Source: Peptococcaceae bacterium
Lineage (GTDB): Bacteria > Bacillota > Desulfitobacteriia > Desulfitobacteriales > Syntrophobotulaceae
Reading direction: 5' to 3'
Length of the DNA: 41,806 bases
Assembly: GCA_012517475.1 (NCBI GenBank)
Contig: JAAYUV010000081.1
Span: 1-41,806, forward strand
This document shows positions 1 through 8,545 of the stretch, piece by piece. Under the pieces are notes generated by a model that searched no databases, was not told where the DNA came from, and saw only the letters and a program-made list of their open reading frames with translations. Position 1 is the first letter of the stretch. Every line of letters begins with the position of its first letter. The position numbers were made by a program, and so were the translations under genes.

Positions 1-57
1 AGCACGATAATCGTTTACTTGCTGGCGTCTGATCATGGATTGCTCTTCAAGATTCAT
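1..57 (-). CDS. Partial gene, N-terminus only
   Basis: Nineteen codons read leftward off the window edge, beginning MNLEEQSMIRRQQ. The start is supported by a strong ribosome binding site (GGAGGG, on the minus strand just upstream at 63-70). The visible residues are charged and helical. Too little is present to name a family; an Arg-rich N-terminus like this could open a recombinase, transposase or regulator, but that is a guess. Confidence 0.5.
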   Translation of the reverse strand, partial: MNLEEQSMIRRQQVNDYRA

Positions 58-101
58 GGATAATCCCTCCTTAAGTAGTCTTGAGGGTATTATCCCAGAT
101 C

Positions 102-383
102 TTAACGAGTAGTTCTATGTGCAAAGTTTTTGACAATTACGCTGCAGCTAAGCAATAACGATTTATTGGCGTTTAATTCAAACTCAGCCCCCATGGGCAA
201 TTTGCTGATATTATATTTCGTAACATCCCAAGTTTTAGTATCAATATTAAGTAATACTTGGGAGATATACGGAAATCTAAACCCCTGACAGAATATTTTC
301 ACCTCAAAAAGGATTTTCCTGAGGCGATGTGGAACCTTTATTACAAAGGAATTCCCGCCTCTTGGAAAGAGTTTTTTGGACAA
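102..383 (-). CDS. Hypothetical protein, possibly a broken gene
   Basis: An open frame of 93 codons that can only start at TTG, because an in-frame TAG lies immediately upstream. No good ribosome binding site precedes it. The N-terminus (PRGGNSFVIKVP) resembles a beta-strand-rich cytosolic protein. An ATG in a neighbouring frame at about 395 reads MEIVVVQ before running into this frame, so a single frameshift may have split a slightly longer gene. I do not recognise the family and existence as a gene is uncertain. Confidence 0.25.
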   Translation of the reverse strand: MSKKLFPRGGNSFVIKVPHRLRKILFEVKIFCQGFRFPYISQVLLNIDTKTWDVTKYNISKLPMGAEFELNANKSLLLSCSVIVKNFAHRTTR

Positions 384-444
384 CTACTATTTCCATTTTG
401 AGGTATTGAATTCCTTTTATTTCGTTTAAGAGATCCTGACTTTT

Positions 445-651
445 TCAGGAGAAACTAATTACATTATCCTTATCTTCTATTACCTCAAACTCATCTAAAT
501 CATGCCAGCCTGAAATTTCGCCCGTTTCGTCCTTAATATATAAGCATTTCAATTCATTGTTCCAGTAATCCAAGCTATATGCTTTGTATATTTTGCCGTG
601 AATTATTTCCTCATTAGTATTCCCTTTAAATCTTACTAATGCTGGTTTCAT
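445..651 (-). CDS. Small hypothetical protein (68 aa)
   Basis: A compact acidic protein with a good ribosome binding site (AGAGGAG about 7 bases before the ATG on the minus strand). The sequence pattern is a short beta-barrel-like layout: an N-terminal strand (ALVRFKG), a GKIYKAYSLDYW segment, a central LYIKDETGEISGW segment and a C-terminal LDEFEVIED strand. This layout recurs in small phage- and plasmid-associated proteins of Bacillota, but no function can be assigned. It stands alone, with no partner gene in the same direction. Confidence 0.5.
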   Translation of the reverse strand: MKPALVRFKGNTNEEIIHGKIYKAYSLDYWNNELKCLYIKDETGEISGWHDLDEFEVIEDKDNVISFS

Positions 652-900
652 TCCTATTCTCCTCTTCTTTATTTGTGATACCTCTGTAAAGCCACCAAAA
701 TGCTAGTAATTTGTCAGCTTTAAAACCCGGCACAGTACACATATAGCTTGTCTAATTTTTTCGACCTCGTCTGTTTCTTTGCTAAATACCTTGTCGGCAT
801 TATTCAGAAATTCAGTATTCCAGCGGCTTATGCTCTTCTTGTCTGTCTTGTTTTATGGGTTCATTATTACTCTTTGTGGCTTTCTATGCCTGATCGTAAA
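652..900. other. Intergenic stretch, possible transposase debris
   Basis: No convincing gene lies here. On the plus strand at about 751-903 a short open stretch contains the phrase LFRNSVFQRLMLFLSVL, which vaguely recalls the N-terminal helical part of DDE transposases. It ends at a TAG at 901-903, overlapping the end of the TetR gene. There is no start signal. I record it as possible insertion-sequence debris at low confidence. Confidence 0.2.
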
Positions 901-1578
901 CTAGCATCTACTAATAAGATCGTTCAAGATAAAAAACATGAACTTTCTGGCAAACTGGGAATAATTGTTTTTAAGATTGCCCGGGCCGAAACGATCGATG
1001 CCGAATTGAGTCCAACGGATCATATTACCTATTTGTGAGTTGGCAAAGTATTCAGCAATAAAATCAAAATCCGATGGGTTTATTTTTTTGTCTTTTAGTA
1101 TAATCGATATCTCTTCTTTCAACATCTTTGTATAGAAGTTGAAAAGGTAATATTGCAGACAGTTTTGGTCAGAATAAGAGAAGGCGTCTTTATAGAAGTG
1201 CCTTTTTTTATATATGAATAAACCGACGCCCTGCCAATAATTTATGATGGGGGATTGCTGTTCACTATCGCAGCAGCGCACGTAAACTTTCAAACGATGC
1301 CTCTCATCAGTAATTACTTCTGCACCTGAACCGGGCGGAATCTCACCATTTTTTATCATGTTTTCTATCAACGTATTTAGATCCAGAAAGAAGGCATAAC
1401 ATATCAAATCATTTTTATCTATGAAATAGTTATAAAAAGAACGATTGCTGTATCCGGAATTTTCGACGATGTCTTTTACCAGTATCTTATGAAGTCGTTT
1501 TTTCTCCTGTAGTTTAAATAACGTGTCAACAAAAGCTTGTTTTACGGTATTTGCCCGGGTATGATGCATATTTCCCAT
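901..1578 (-). CDS. TetR/AcrR family transcriptional regulator
   Basis: A 225-residue protein with a TetR-type helix-turn-helix in the first 60 residues: DTLFKLQEKKRLHKILVKDI leads into VENSGYSNRSFYNYFIDKNDL, the classic sequence ending in the FYxYFxxKxxL recognition-helix signature. The rest is the all-helical ligand-binding/dimerisation domain. It is divergent from the flavin oxidoreductase gene beginning at 1878, and about 300 bases of AT-rich, repeat-bearing DNA lies between them. It therefore probably represses that gene and itself in response to a pathway substrate (inference). ATG 1578 has GGGGG close upstream; an ATG three codons further in (1569) is a possible alternative start. Confidence 0.88.
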   Translation of the reverse strand: MGNMHHTRANTVKQAFVDTLFKLQEKKRLHKILVKDIVENSGYSNRSFYNYFIDKNDLICYAFFLDLNTLIENMIKNGEIPPGSGAEVITDERHRLKVYVRCCDSEQQSPIINYWQGVGLFIYKKRHFYKDAFSYSDQNCLQYYLFNFYTKMLKEEISIILKDKKINPSDFDFIAEYFANSQIGNMIRWTQFGIDRFGPGNLKNNYSQFARKFMFFILNDLISRC

Positions 1579-1606
1579 AACGCCCCCTATAGAGAATATT
1601 CAGAAG

Positions 1607-1659
1607 TTCATAAATTCATTATTTTGTGAAGAAAATTCAGAATTTTAGCACTTTATGAA
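1607..1659. promoter_or_regulatory. Candidate TetR operator region
   Basis: The divergent intergenic region contains an inverted repeat, TTCATAAA at 1607-1614 and TTTATGAA at 1652-1659. Nested inside it is a perfect odd-centred palindrome, AAAATTC-A-GAATTTT at 1632-1646. TetR-type regulators usually bind such palindromes between divergent genes, so this is a reasonable operator for the neighbouring regulator. A TATAAT at 1683-1688 could be a -10 element for the rightward gene, but no good -35 is seen. The remaining sequence up to the start at 1878 shows nothing else. Confidence 0.4.
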
Positions 1660-1877
1660 TCGATATGATTAATCACACAATATATAATAATTTTAACATG
1701 AAAATTAAATCCGTATGTAAAAAAGGTTCTGAAAATTAGGGAGCTATAGACAAATTCCTCAGTTAGAATAGAAAGTCGCAATAATAAAAATTCTGGTGTA
1801 GCGGTTCTAGAAAGGCTGACGGGTTCTCAACTTTCATTTAACTTTACAATACAAAAAACGTTAAGGAGGATATGATT

Positions 1878-3842
1878 ATGGCTTTTGAACATCTGTTTCA
1901 ACCGATTAAGATTGGCAACCTCGAAATCAGGAACCGCATCGTCATGGGTCCGACGGCGACACATTTTGAGAATCCAGACGGAACTTTTACCCAGCAGGGC
2001 ATCGACCACTATGCGGCCAGAGCTAAAGGCGGCGCCGGTATTATCATCATCGGCTGCGTGACTGTTGATACCCGAGCCAGATATTTCTGCTCTTCTCCTA
2101 ACGCCTCGGATGATAGGCACATCGAAAACTGGAGACAAATGGCGGATGCTGTTCATAAAGGCGGCGCAAAACTGTTCCCCCAGCTTATGCATCCAGGTCC
2201 CATTGATCCACGTCCGGGCATCTGTGTCAATGCTTCTAGACTCCCCGTTCCGACTCTATTACCGGAGATCTATGGCGATCCGCATGAACTTACCATTACT
2301 GAAATTGAACAGATCATCGATGATTTTGGCGAAGCTGCCAGACGTATGCGAGAAGCCGGTTGCGACGGTGTGGAATTCCATATGGCTCATGGTGCTTATG
2401 CGCTTACGGCATCTTTCGTTTCACCAATCCTGAACAAACGTGCAGATGAATACGGCGGTACCATCGAAGGCCGCATGAAATTTCCGTTAGAATGCATCAA
2501 GGCGATGAAAGCCAAAGCCGGCAACGACTTTCCGATCATTGTCCGTATCTCCGGCGATGAGCTGGATCGTTACGGTAGAACTCTCACGGAAACCTTTTAT
2601 GTCGTCCATATGCTGGAAAAAGCTGGCGTAGCCGCTATCGAAGTCTCCGGAGGCAGTTGCCCCGCAGGCGGCTGGCGGGTTGTCCCGGTCAATGGTCTGC
2701 CCATGGCCATCAATACTGAATACGCCGAAGCGATTAAAAAGAAAACCAAGCTCCCGGTCCTGGTTGTCGGCAACATCAGAACTCCGGAAATGGGTGATTA
2801 CCTGATTGAATCTGGCGTAGCCGATATGATCGTTACCGCGCGCGCTTTCATAGCCGACGCCGAATGGCCGAAAAAAGCAGCCGGAGGCCGCCTCGATGAT
2901 ATCATGACCTGCTGCGGCTGCGTTGGCTGCAACGTCCTGCTGAACAACGGCAAAAGCATCGGTTGTACTATTAATACCGACTGCGGTAAGGAAACCAAGG
3001 ATACCGCAATCATCCCGGTTGAAAAACCTAAAAAAGTCATGGTCATCGGCGGTGGTCCGGCAGGTCTGGAAGCTGCCCGTGTGGCCAGGCTGCGCGGACA
3101 TGACGTCACTATCGTCGAAAAGACAGACAAACTCGGCGGTCAGTTGAACATCGCTGTCATGTCTCCCTCCAAACAGAGCCTGAGCCTAATTACCAAATAC
3201 TTCGCCAATCAGGTGAAAAAACTCGGGGTCAAGATCGAATACAACACTGAAGTTACACCGGAATTTGTTGCGGAACGTAAACCGGATGCTGTTATTGTTG
3301 CTACCGGTGCCCAGCCAATCATCCCGGAAAGTATCCCGGGTTTTGACAAGCCGCATGTAGTGACTGCCTGGGATGTTCTGTCGAGCACGAAGAAAGTCGG
3401 TTGGAACGTTGCCGTTATCGGCGGTGGTCCTATTGGCTGCGAAGTTGCGGAATTCCTCGCCGGGCGCTTCACCCGTCCCTTCACCAAAGGCCGTACTGCC
3501 GTTACCATTATTGAAATGAAAGACCGTTTGGCTGATGGTCTCGACTTCGGCACCATGGCTCACCATGCGGACTTGCTTGGCGAGTTTGGAGTCAATGTCT
3601 ACCTGTCCACGACCGTCAAGGAAATCACAGACGACGGTCTGGTACTTGATGTGAATGGAGAAGAAAAAGTTCTGACCGGAATGGATAATATCATTCTCGC
3701 AATGGGCGCCAAACCTTACGATCCTCTCAGCGAAAAGCTGAAAGGAATAGTTCCCGAAGTCTATGTCATCGGCGACGCCAAGGAAGCGCGTACTGCAATG
3801 GAAGCTACCCATACCGGCGCTGACGTTGGCAGACTCGTTTAA
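1878..3842 (+). CDS. OYE-type NADH:flavin oxidoreductase with Fe-S and FAD/NAD domains (BaiCD/2,4-dienoyl-CoA reductase-like)
   Basis: A 654-residue flavoenzyme of the trimethylamine dehydrogenase / 2,4-dienoyl-CoA reductase / BaiCD family. Residues 1-340 form an FMN-binding TIM barrel. The active-site segment keeps the two histidines (H168 and H171 in FHMAHG) and is followed by the family signature NKRADEYGG. Four cysteines (about 345, 348, 351, 363; C-x2-C-x2-C-x11-C) hold a 4Fe-4S cluster. A GGGPAG Rossmann motif (391-396) binds FAD and a second one, GGGPIG (515-520), binds NAD(P)H. Such enzymes pass hydride from NAD(P)H through FAD and Fe-S to FMN and reduce C=C bonds next to carbonyls, or run in reverse. 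ATG 1878 is chosen over ATG 1872 because AAGGAGG at 1863-1869 is 8 bases from the former and only 2 from the latter. The substrate is unknown. Confidence 0.92.
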   Translation: MAFEHLFQPIKIGNLEIRNRIVMGPTATHFENPDGTFTQQGIDHYAARAKGGAGIIIIGCVTVDTRARYFCSSPNASDDRHIENWRQMADAVHKGGAKLFPQLMHPGPIDPRPGICVNASRLPVPTLLPEIYGDPHELTITEIEQIIDDFGEAARRMREAGCDGVEFHMAHGAYALTASFVSPILNKRADEYGGTIEGRMKFPLECIKAMKAKAGNDFPIIVRISGDELDRYGRTLTETFYVVHMLEKAGVAAIEVSGGSCPAGGWRVVPVNGLPMAINTEYAEAIKKKTKLPVLVVGNIRTPEMGDYLIESGVADMIVTARAFIADAEWPKKAAGGRLDDIMTCCGCVGCNVLLNNGKSIGCTINTDCGKETKDTAIIPVEKPKKVMVIGGGPAGLEAARVARLRGHDVTIVEKTDKLGGQLNIAVMSPSKQSLSLITKYFANQVKKLGVKIEYNTEVTPEFVAERKPDAVIVATGAQPIIPESIPGFDKPHVVTAWDVLSSTKKVGWNVAVIGGGPIGCEVAEFLAGRFTRPFTKGRTAVTIIEMKDRLADGLDFGTMAHHADLLGEFGVNVYLSTTVKEITDDGLVLDVNGEEKVLTGMDNIILAMGAKPYDPLSEKLKGIVPEVYVIGDAKEARTAMEATHTGADVGRLV

Positions 3843-3878
3843 ATATCAGCTGAATTAATAAAAAAGGAGAAGATAGGT

Positions 3879-4240
3879 ATGGGAAAACTGGACGGTAAAA
3901 TTGCCATTGTTACGGGTGCCGGGCAGGGAGTTGGGCGGGGAATCGCTCTGGCCTTTGCTAAAGAAGGAGCAAAATTGGCCTTGCCGAGCCGCACTTTTTC
4001 CCGGGTTGAAAGCGTCAAAAAGGAAATAGAGGACTTAGGCGGAGAGGCTTTTGAATGCAGGAATGGAGCGCGTCCAGCGGTACACCCATAAAAATCGGAG
4101 CGCCGGTGATCCAAAGGGGCGGCCGCGCGGAGGAGGATATCGGTCGGGTGGCGGTATTTCTGGTTAGTGAAGATGCAAGTTATATTTCCGGCTATACTTA
4201 CTGGGTAGACGGCGGTTTTTGCATGGATGCGAGCCGTTGA
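3879..4240 (+). pseudogene. Short-chain dehydrogenase/reductase remnant, internal deletion
   Basis: A good ribosome binding site and ATG open a typical SDR N-terminus: [20 protein letters not shown] holds the TGxxxGxG cofactor motif. After about 58 residues the reading frame leaves the family and stops at 4091. In another frame, from about 4080, the C-terminal end of an SDR reappears (DIGRVAVFLVSEDASYISG, then WVDGGF), ending at 4240. The middle of the gene is missing, including the NNAG segment, the catalytic Ser and the YxxxK motif, so about 130 residues are lost. This is a dead gene, not an active dehydrogenase. It follows the oxidoreductase at 1878 by only 36 bases and was probably once in its operon. 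Confidence 0.8.
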
Positions 4241-5009
4241 TTTAAGAAGCGGAACTTTAAGTATTGGCCACCCTTATCCTCATAACGTGTCAAATGACGA
4301 ACGGATTGGGGGCGGCCAAAGGATAATTAAGGATAAAAGAAGAAAGACAGGAGGTAAGAAAGGAATCGCGAAACTGCTGGAATGGTTTGAAACTCAACTA
4401 AAGAATCTCGGAGTAAAAATATGCTTTAATACGGAAATCACACCATCTTCTCCGGAACTGGCAGACGCAGATGAAATCCTGTTGGCGCTGGGAGCAGACT
4501 CGTGGGTGCCTCCGGTTGAAGGCATGGACTCCCCGATAGCTTTGGATGTTCGCGATGCTCATCTAAAACCAGAACTGGTCAAAGGAAACAGAATTATCGT
4601 TGCCGGCGGCGGTTTGTCGGGCGTAGACTGTGCGTTAGAGCTGGCCATGCAGGGTAGTAAAAAGGTAACCATCGTGGAGATGCTTGATAATATCGCGGTT
4701 GACACGGCTTTCATCAACCAGCAGGCGATCCATGCAAAAATAAAAGAATATGGGGTAAATGTCCTGACAAAACATAAAGTGACACGCATAACTTCAGACG
4801 GTCTCATTGCATTAGACGCAAACAGAAATGAAGTTGCGGTGAAGGGCGATACTGTTGTTACGGCCTTTGGAACCAGAGCTAATAAGGCTTTAGCCGATAA
4901 GATCCAGGAAAAATATCCACACGCCGTGCTCATCGGTGACTGCAATCGCGTTGGCAATATCGGCACATCGATCACTTCAGGATTTACGGCGGCTTATGCC
5001 ATACAATGA
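4227..5009 (+). pseudogene. C-terminal half of a second OYE/enoate-reductase-type oxidoreductase
   Basis: The open frame spans 260 codons, but family similarity only begins near 4346 (KLLEWFETQLKNLGVKI). From there it matches the C-terminal FAD/NAD(P)H domain of the neighbouring oxidoreductase, including an NAD-binding Rossmann motif (IIVAGGGLSGVDCALELA) and the terminal GDCNRVGNIGTSITSGF segment that contacts FAD. The whole TIM barrel, the Fe-S cysteines and the first GxGxxG motif are absent. The roughly 40 codons before 4346 look like non-coding sequence read by chance. A deletion between the SDR remnant and this gene most likely removed its 5' two-thirds. Residual expression as a lone NAD(P)H-binding domain is possible but unlikely. 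Confidence 0.78.
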
Positions 5010-5092
5010 AGATAATCTATATGTAAGGAGGAAATTTTTTGGAATAGATTAAGTACTAAACTCAAAACAACTATTAGTAAGGGGGTTGTCTT

Positions 5093-5830
5093 ATGGGAAA
5101 AGGTTATGCCATAGTTACAGGCGGGAGCAGAGGTATAGGGGCAGGTTTATGTGAAACATTGGCAGAAGAAGGATACGACGTACTGGTAAATTACTCAAGA
5201 AGTAAAGAACGTGCCGAAGAAGTTGCAAAAGGTATTAGTAGTAAATATGGGGTTATGTCAGCAATCTTTAAAGCGGATGTTGAAAGCTATTCATAAGTTC
5301 AAGCAATGCGTGACTTTGCTCTTGAGACCTTCGGAGATAAAATGGCTGTACTTATCAATAATGCTGGAATTTCTAACTTTAAGCCGTTTCTGACATTAAC
5401 TCCACAGGAGTATGAAAATGTAGTCAAGGTGGATTATATAGGTACGTTAAACTGCTGTCATGTTTTAGGACCAATAATGATTAAGCAAAACTCAGGGGTT
5501 GTCATTACTATTGCTTCTACAGCAGCCTTTAGGCCATCTCCTCATGCCGACTATTGCGGTGCAAAGGGTGCTCAAGTAGCCTTCAATAGAGCACTAGCAA
5601 CAGAATGGGGGAAATATAACATCAGGTGTAATGTAATAGCACCAGGCTACATTCAAACGGAAGGAACTGAAGTATTAGGACCCCAAGTCCTTGAAATGGT
5701 TAAAGCCCAATCACCAATGAAAGTAGTAGGTCATATTAGAGATATGCAGCAAGCCCTAACTTATCTTTTAAGAGCGGAAAATATGACAGGAGCAACAATA
5801 TCTCCGAACTGTGGAGTGTTTATGTTTTAG
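5093..5830 (+). pseudogene. Short-chain dehydrogenase interrupted by one in-frame TAA
   Basis: The gene starts from a good site (AAGGGGG before ATG 5093) and reads as a complete classical SDR of 245 codons except for TAA at 5294-5296. The first part holds VTGGSRGIGAG (NAD(P) binding). The second, in exactly the same frame, holds NNAG, the catalytic serine (IASTAAF) and the YCGAKGA active-site Tyr/Lys, then VIAPGYIQTEGTE. The intact paralogue at 14902 has Gln at the stop position (DFDQVRAM against SYS-stop-VQAM), so a single C-to-T change in a Gln codon explains it. Everything else is well preserved, so the mutation looks recent. Internal re-initiation at ATG 5306 would give a protein lacking the cofactor motif. 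Confidence 0.85.
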
Positions 5831-5891
5831 GCTCTTTGTCAATTGTTGGGGTAAGCTTGAAAACGGAGAGTAAATAGACATGTTATTTGAT

Positions 5892-5919
5892 GCCGCTGAC
5901 TGTAATTGTTGGCGGCTTT
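5892..5919 (+). terminator. Weak terminator-like hairpin
   Basis: GCCGCTGAC (5892-5900) pairs with GTTGGCGGC (5908-5916) over nine positions, two of them G-U, around a 7-base loop, and TTTC follows. It sits 62 bases after the interrupted SDR and may end that transcript. The rest of the stretch to the kinase start at 6338 is AT-rich and shows no gene or clear promoter. Confidence 0.4.
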
Positions 5920-6337
5920 CGGTTATGCTTTATGTTTTTCGGCTCAATCAAGTCAATTTTTGGCAGCTGGAGGCAATGGTTATTTGCACAAATCCACTGC
6001 CGATCTTAATCTATCATTAAATAGATATAACAATTTATGGTAAATCAATTATTAGTTTGAAACATAATTCTTTTATATAAAACACAATTCACACAAAGGA
6101 ATTTAAAATAATTTGTAGAAAACTCCTTTTGGAGAATTAAATTGTTATTTCAAAATTATATGGTATATTTATTTAAAAGAATTTTGATATGGGATTAACG
6201 ATCTGAGTAACTGTTATAAATTCAACCCCGCTATGGATAATACTTCTTGTCAAATAGTTAGTTTGTTTAGCTTTATTGATTGCCATTTTATCAACGAGGT
6301 TAATAAATCATGCTATTTTGATTATAGGGAGGTTGAG

Positions 6338-7504
6338 ATGAAAAACGAAAATGAGTTATTAAAACAGCTAATAGCCTTTTCGGATTCTCTTGTTTGGTCT
6401 GACCAGTTAGATGATACTATAGTCCGATTACTTTCTAAAACTGAAATGATCACAGGGGCAAATCGTGCGGTCGTTTATCTTTTAGATTCACAACAAGAGT
6501 CTTTTCGTCTGCTTGCACAGGGAAAGGATAGGGCATTATTCAAAGGGTATGAGGTGTTACCTGCTCAAGCTTATCTTCGTTTACCTTGGATATCCAGAAC
6601 TCTGAAACCAGTCATAATTTACGATATGTTGCATCCCGATACGGAAGACTTTCTTCCTGAGCAATTAATAATAGATGCGGTTAATGGGGCTGCGATTCCC
6701 TTAGTTGCAAGTGAGCGTCTCTTAGGAATGCTTTGCATTACATATACAATTAAACTTGATTGGACCGAGAAACAGATCGATTTTCTAACCAATGTTGGAC
6801 GTATTTTTGGATCGGCAATTTATCATGCCCATATTATCCAGCGCACTCAAGAGTTAGCAGTTTTAAGGGAAAGAACCTTAATTAGCCGCGAACTCCATGA
6901 TGGTTTTTCGCAGGATATATCGTCATTAGGTGTTCGTACAGAAGCTGCAATATTGGCATTGCAGAACAAAGATTATGAGTTATTAGAGGCCGACTTAGAC
7001 TGCATTTTAGAGAGTGTGCATATCATACAAAAAGCTGTTCGTGAAGAAATGCTTGATTTACGCTCTTGCTCAAAGGAAGACCGAAGTTTAATAGTCTTGT
7101 TAAACGAATACCTTGAGCGCTTTATGGAACATTGGCGTATAACAGTTGAATTTGTTTATACAGGTAATATTGATTCAATCATTCTATCAACTTATTCAAA
7201 AATGCAGCTATTACGAGTAACACAGGAAGCGTTGTCCAACGTGCGGTTACATGCAAAGGCTAAAAAAGTTTTAATTAATCTTTCTATAGAGGAGCGAATG
7301 CTTGTTCTCAAGATAAAGGACGACGGGGTGGGGTTTGATCCCTCAAAAATATCATCCTCCCGTCTTGGTTTACATATTATGAAAGAACGTATTGAGCAGG
7401 TTGGCGGGGTATTTGATGTATCATCTGTACATAGGGAGGGTACAAATGTTACTGTGAAAATACCCGCTGTAGTAAGAATGGAGGATTTTTATGAAAAAAA
7501 ATAA
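6338..7504 (+). CDS. NarL-type sensor histidine kinase with GAF domain
   Basis: A 388-residue cytosolic kinase. Residues about 20-165 form a GAF-like sensing domain with no membrane segments. Residues about 175-245 are a HisKA_3 dimerisation domain with the phospho-acceptor H187 in ISRELHDGFSQDIS. The C-terminus is an HATPase_c domain with the N box (QEALSNVRLHA), the G1 box (DDGVGFDP) and the G2 box (GLHIMKERIEQVGG). It overlaps the response regulator gene by 14 bases, so the two form a pair. ATG 6338 is preferred because GGGAGG lies 5 bases upstream; an in-frame ATG at 6233 would add 35 residues without a binding site. The ligand of the GAF domain is unknown, and it probably controls the surrounding cluster (inference). 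Confidence 0.9.
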   Translation: MKNENELLKQLIAFSDSLVWSDQLDDTIVRLLSKTEMITGANRAVVYLLDSQQESFRLLAQGKDRALFKGYEVLPAQAYLRLPWISRTLKPVIIYDMLHPDTEDFLPEQLIIDAVNGAAIPLVASERLLGMLCITYTIKLDWTEKQIDFLTNVGRIFGSAIYHAHIIQRTQELAVLRERTLISRELHDGFSQDISSLGVRTEAAILALQNKDYELLEADLDCILESVHIIQKAVREEMLDLRSCSKEDRSLIVLLNEYLERFMEHWRITVEFVYTGNIDSIILSTYSKMQLLRVTQEALSNVRLHAKAKKVLINLSIEERMLVLKIKDDGVGFDPSKISSSRLGLHIMKERIEQVGGVFDVSSVHREGTNVTVKIPAVVRMEDFYEKK

Positions 7505-8152
7505 ATTTAAAGTTCTTATTGCAGATGATCATACGCTTTTTAGGGAAAGTCTTACAGCACTGGTTGCCCGGTGGGATGATTTTGAGATAATAGGGGATGT
7601 TAGCAGCGGAGACGAAGCAATAGAGTTTTGCAAGACCTCTGTCCCAGATATTGTTCTTATGGACATTTGTATGCCAGGAAAAAGTGGTCTCGATGCTGGA
7701 CGATATATTATACAAATGTGTCCGGGTGTTAAATTGGTAATGCTAACGATGTCCGCTGATGAAAACGATGTTTTCGAGGCATTTCGTGAAGGGGCATGCG
7801 GATATATTCTAAAAGATGTTAGTGGCACAAGTTTACATGGCAATCTTCTTGATGTAGCCCATGGAAAAATTACAATTTCAAGTTCGATTGCTGCAAAGAT
7901 TCTTAGTGAATTTGGTGATCTAGTATACAAATTTTCTCAGCCAAAGCATCTTAAAGACTTCCAAGAACTGACCATCCGAGAACGGGATATTCTGCGCTTA
8001 CTTGTAGAAGGATTATCAAATTGTGAAATAGGTTTGCAATTGCATATCAGCGAGCAAACGGTAAAAAAGATTTAGGGCGTATCATGGAGAAACTTCAATT
8101 AAACAATCGTGTCCAAACGGCCGTTTATGCTGTTCGAAAAGGGTTGATTTAA
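7491..8152 (+). CDS. NarL/LuxR-family response regulator, frameshifted in its DNA-binding helix
   Basis: The receiver domain is complete: acidic pair D12/D13 (IADDH), phospho-acceptor D58 (LMDICMPG) and the lysine of YILKDVSG. A LuxR-type HTH follows (LTIRERDILRLLVEGLSN), but the zero frame stops at TAG 8073-8075, right after SEQTVKKI. The missing end of the HTH is present in the -1 frame to 8152 (RIMEKLQLNNRVQTAVYAV). The switch point is an A6 run (8063-8068) read as GTA AAA AAG, the A_AAA_AAG slippery heptamer. A -1 slip would give TVKKDLGRIMEKL, a normal recognition helix. Either a base was lost (mutation or sequencing error), or two products are made by frameshifting. The zero-frame product of 194 residues should not bind DNA normally. 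It is paired with the upstream kinase. Confidence 0.85.
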
Positions 8153-8211
8153 TAAGAAAATGACGATTAGTTATTATTAATATTAATAGTAATATCAAAA
8201 CAAACTTTAAG

Positions 8212-8239
8212 CAACCGTTCACAACTGTGGGCGGTTTTT
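8212..8239 (+). terminator. Rho-independent terminator after the two-component genes
   Basis: AACCG and CGGTT form the base of a hairpin with an inner CAC/GTG stem, followed directly by TTTTT. It lies 60 bases after the restored end of the response regulator and should end that transcript. Confidence 0.7.
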
Positions 8240-8506
8240 ATGTTTCCTTAATCTACTCCATTTTCTCTTTCTTAAAAAATGAATGAGAAATAAATAGTGA
8301 GATGTTGCTGTGATATCCGTGCTGATAATTTTGATAGTGACAAATTGTATATTTTAATAGGAAAACAATATTGGCGGGGGAATGACATTGAAAGGAGGGA
8401 GCATCCATTTAAGAGATTTATTTCACAATAAAATATAGTCACTGCCCCCTCGCCCAGTGTATTACATTTAATTACTCTGTTCCAAAATTATTTTAACTAA
8501 TTTTAA

Positions 8507-8515
8507 TGGTATAAT
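8507..8515 (+). promoter_or_regulatory. Candidate extended -10 promoter of the MFS gene
   Basis: TGGTATAAT fits an extended -10 element (TGnTATAAT) about 30 bases before the MFS start at 8546. The -35 area is AT-only and weak. A second candidate, TTGATA at 8331 with TTAATA at 8354 (17-base spacing), lies further upstream. The stretch between the terminator and here shows no gene. Confidence 0.4.
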
Positions 8516-8545
8516 CCGATGTTTTTATGTTTAAAGGAGATATTT

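Noticed and set aside
748-1038. 96-codon plus-strand frame beginning at 748
   Set aside because: Its second half overlaps the antisense of the well-supported TetR gene, and the start is a TTG with no binding site. Only the first part may be transposase debris.
2487-3812. Several minus-strand frames of up to 208 codons inside the first oxidoreductase
   Set aside because: Antisense shadows of a strongly supported gene; no family features and no start signals.
5093-5830. Stop-codon reassignment or selenocysteine/pyrrolysine insertion at 5294
   Set aside because: The codon is TAA, not used for either, and the paralogue has Gln in that place; a point mutation is simpler.
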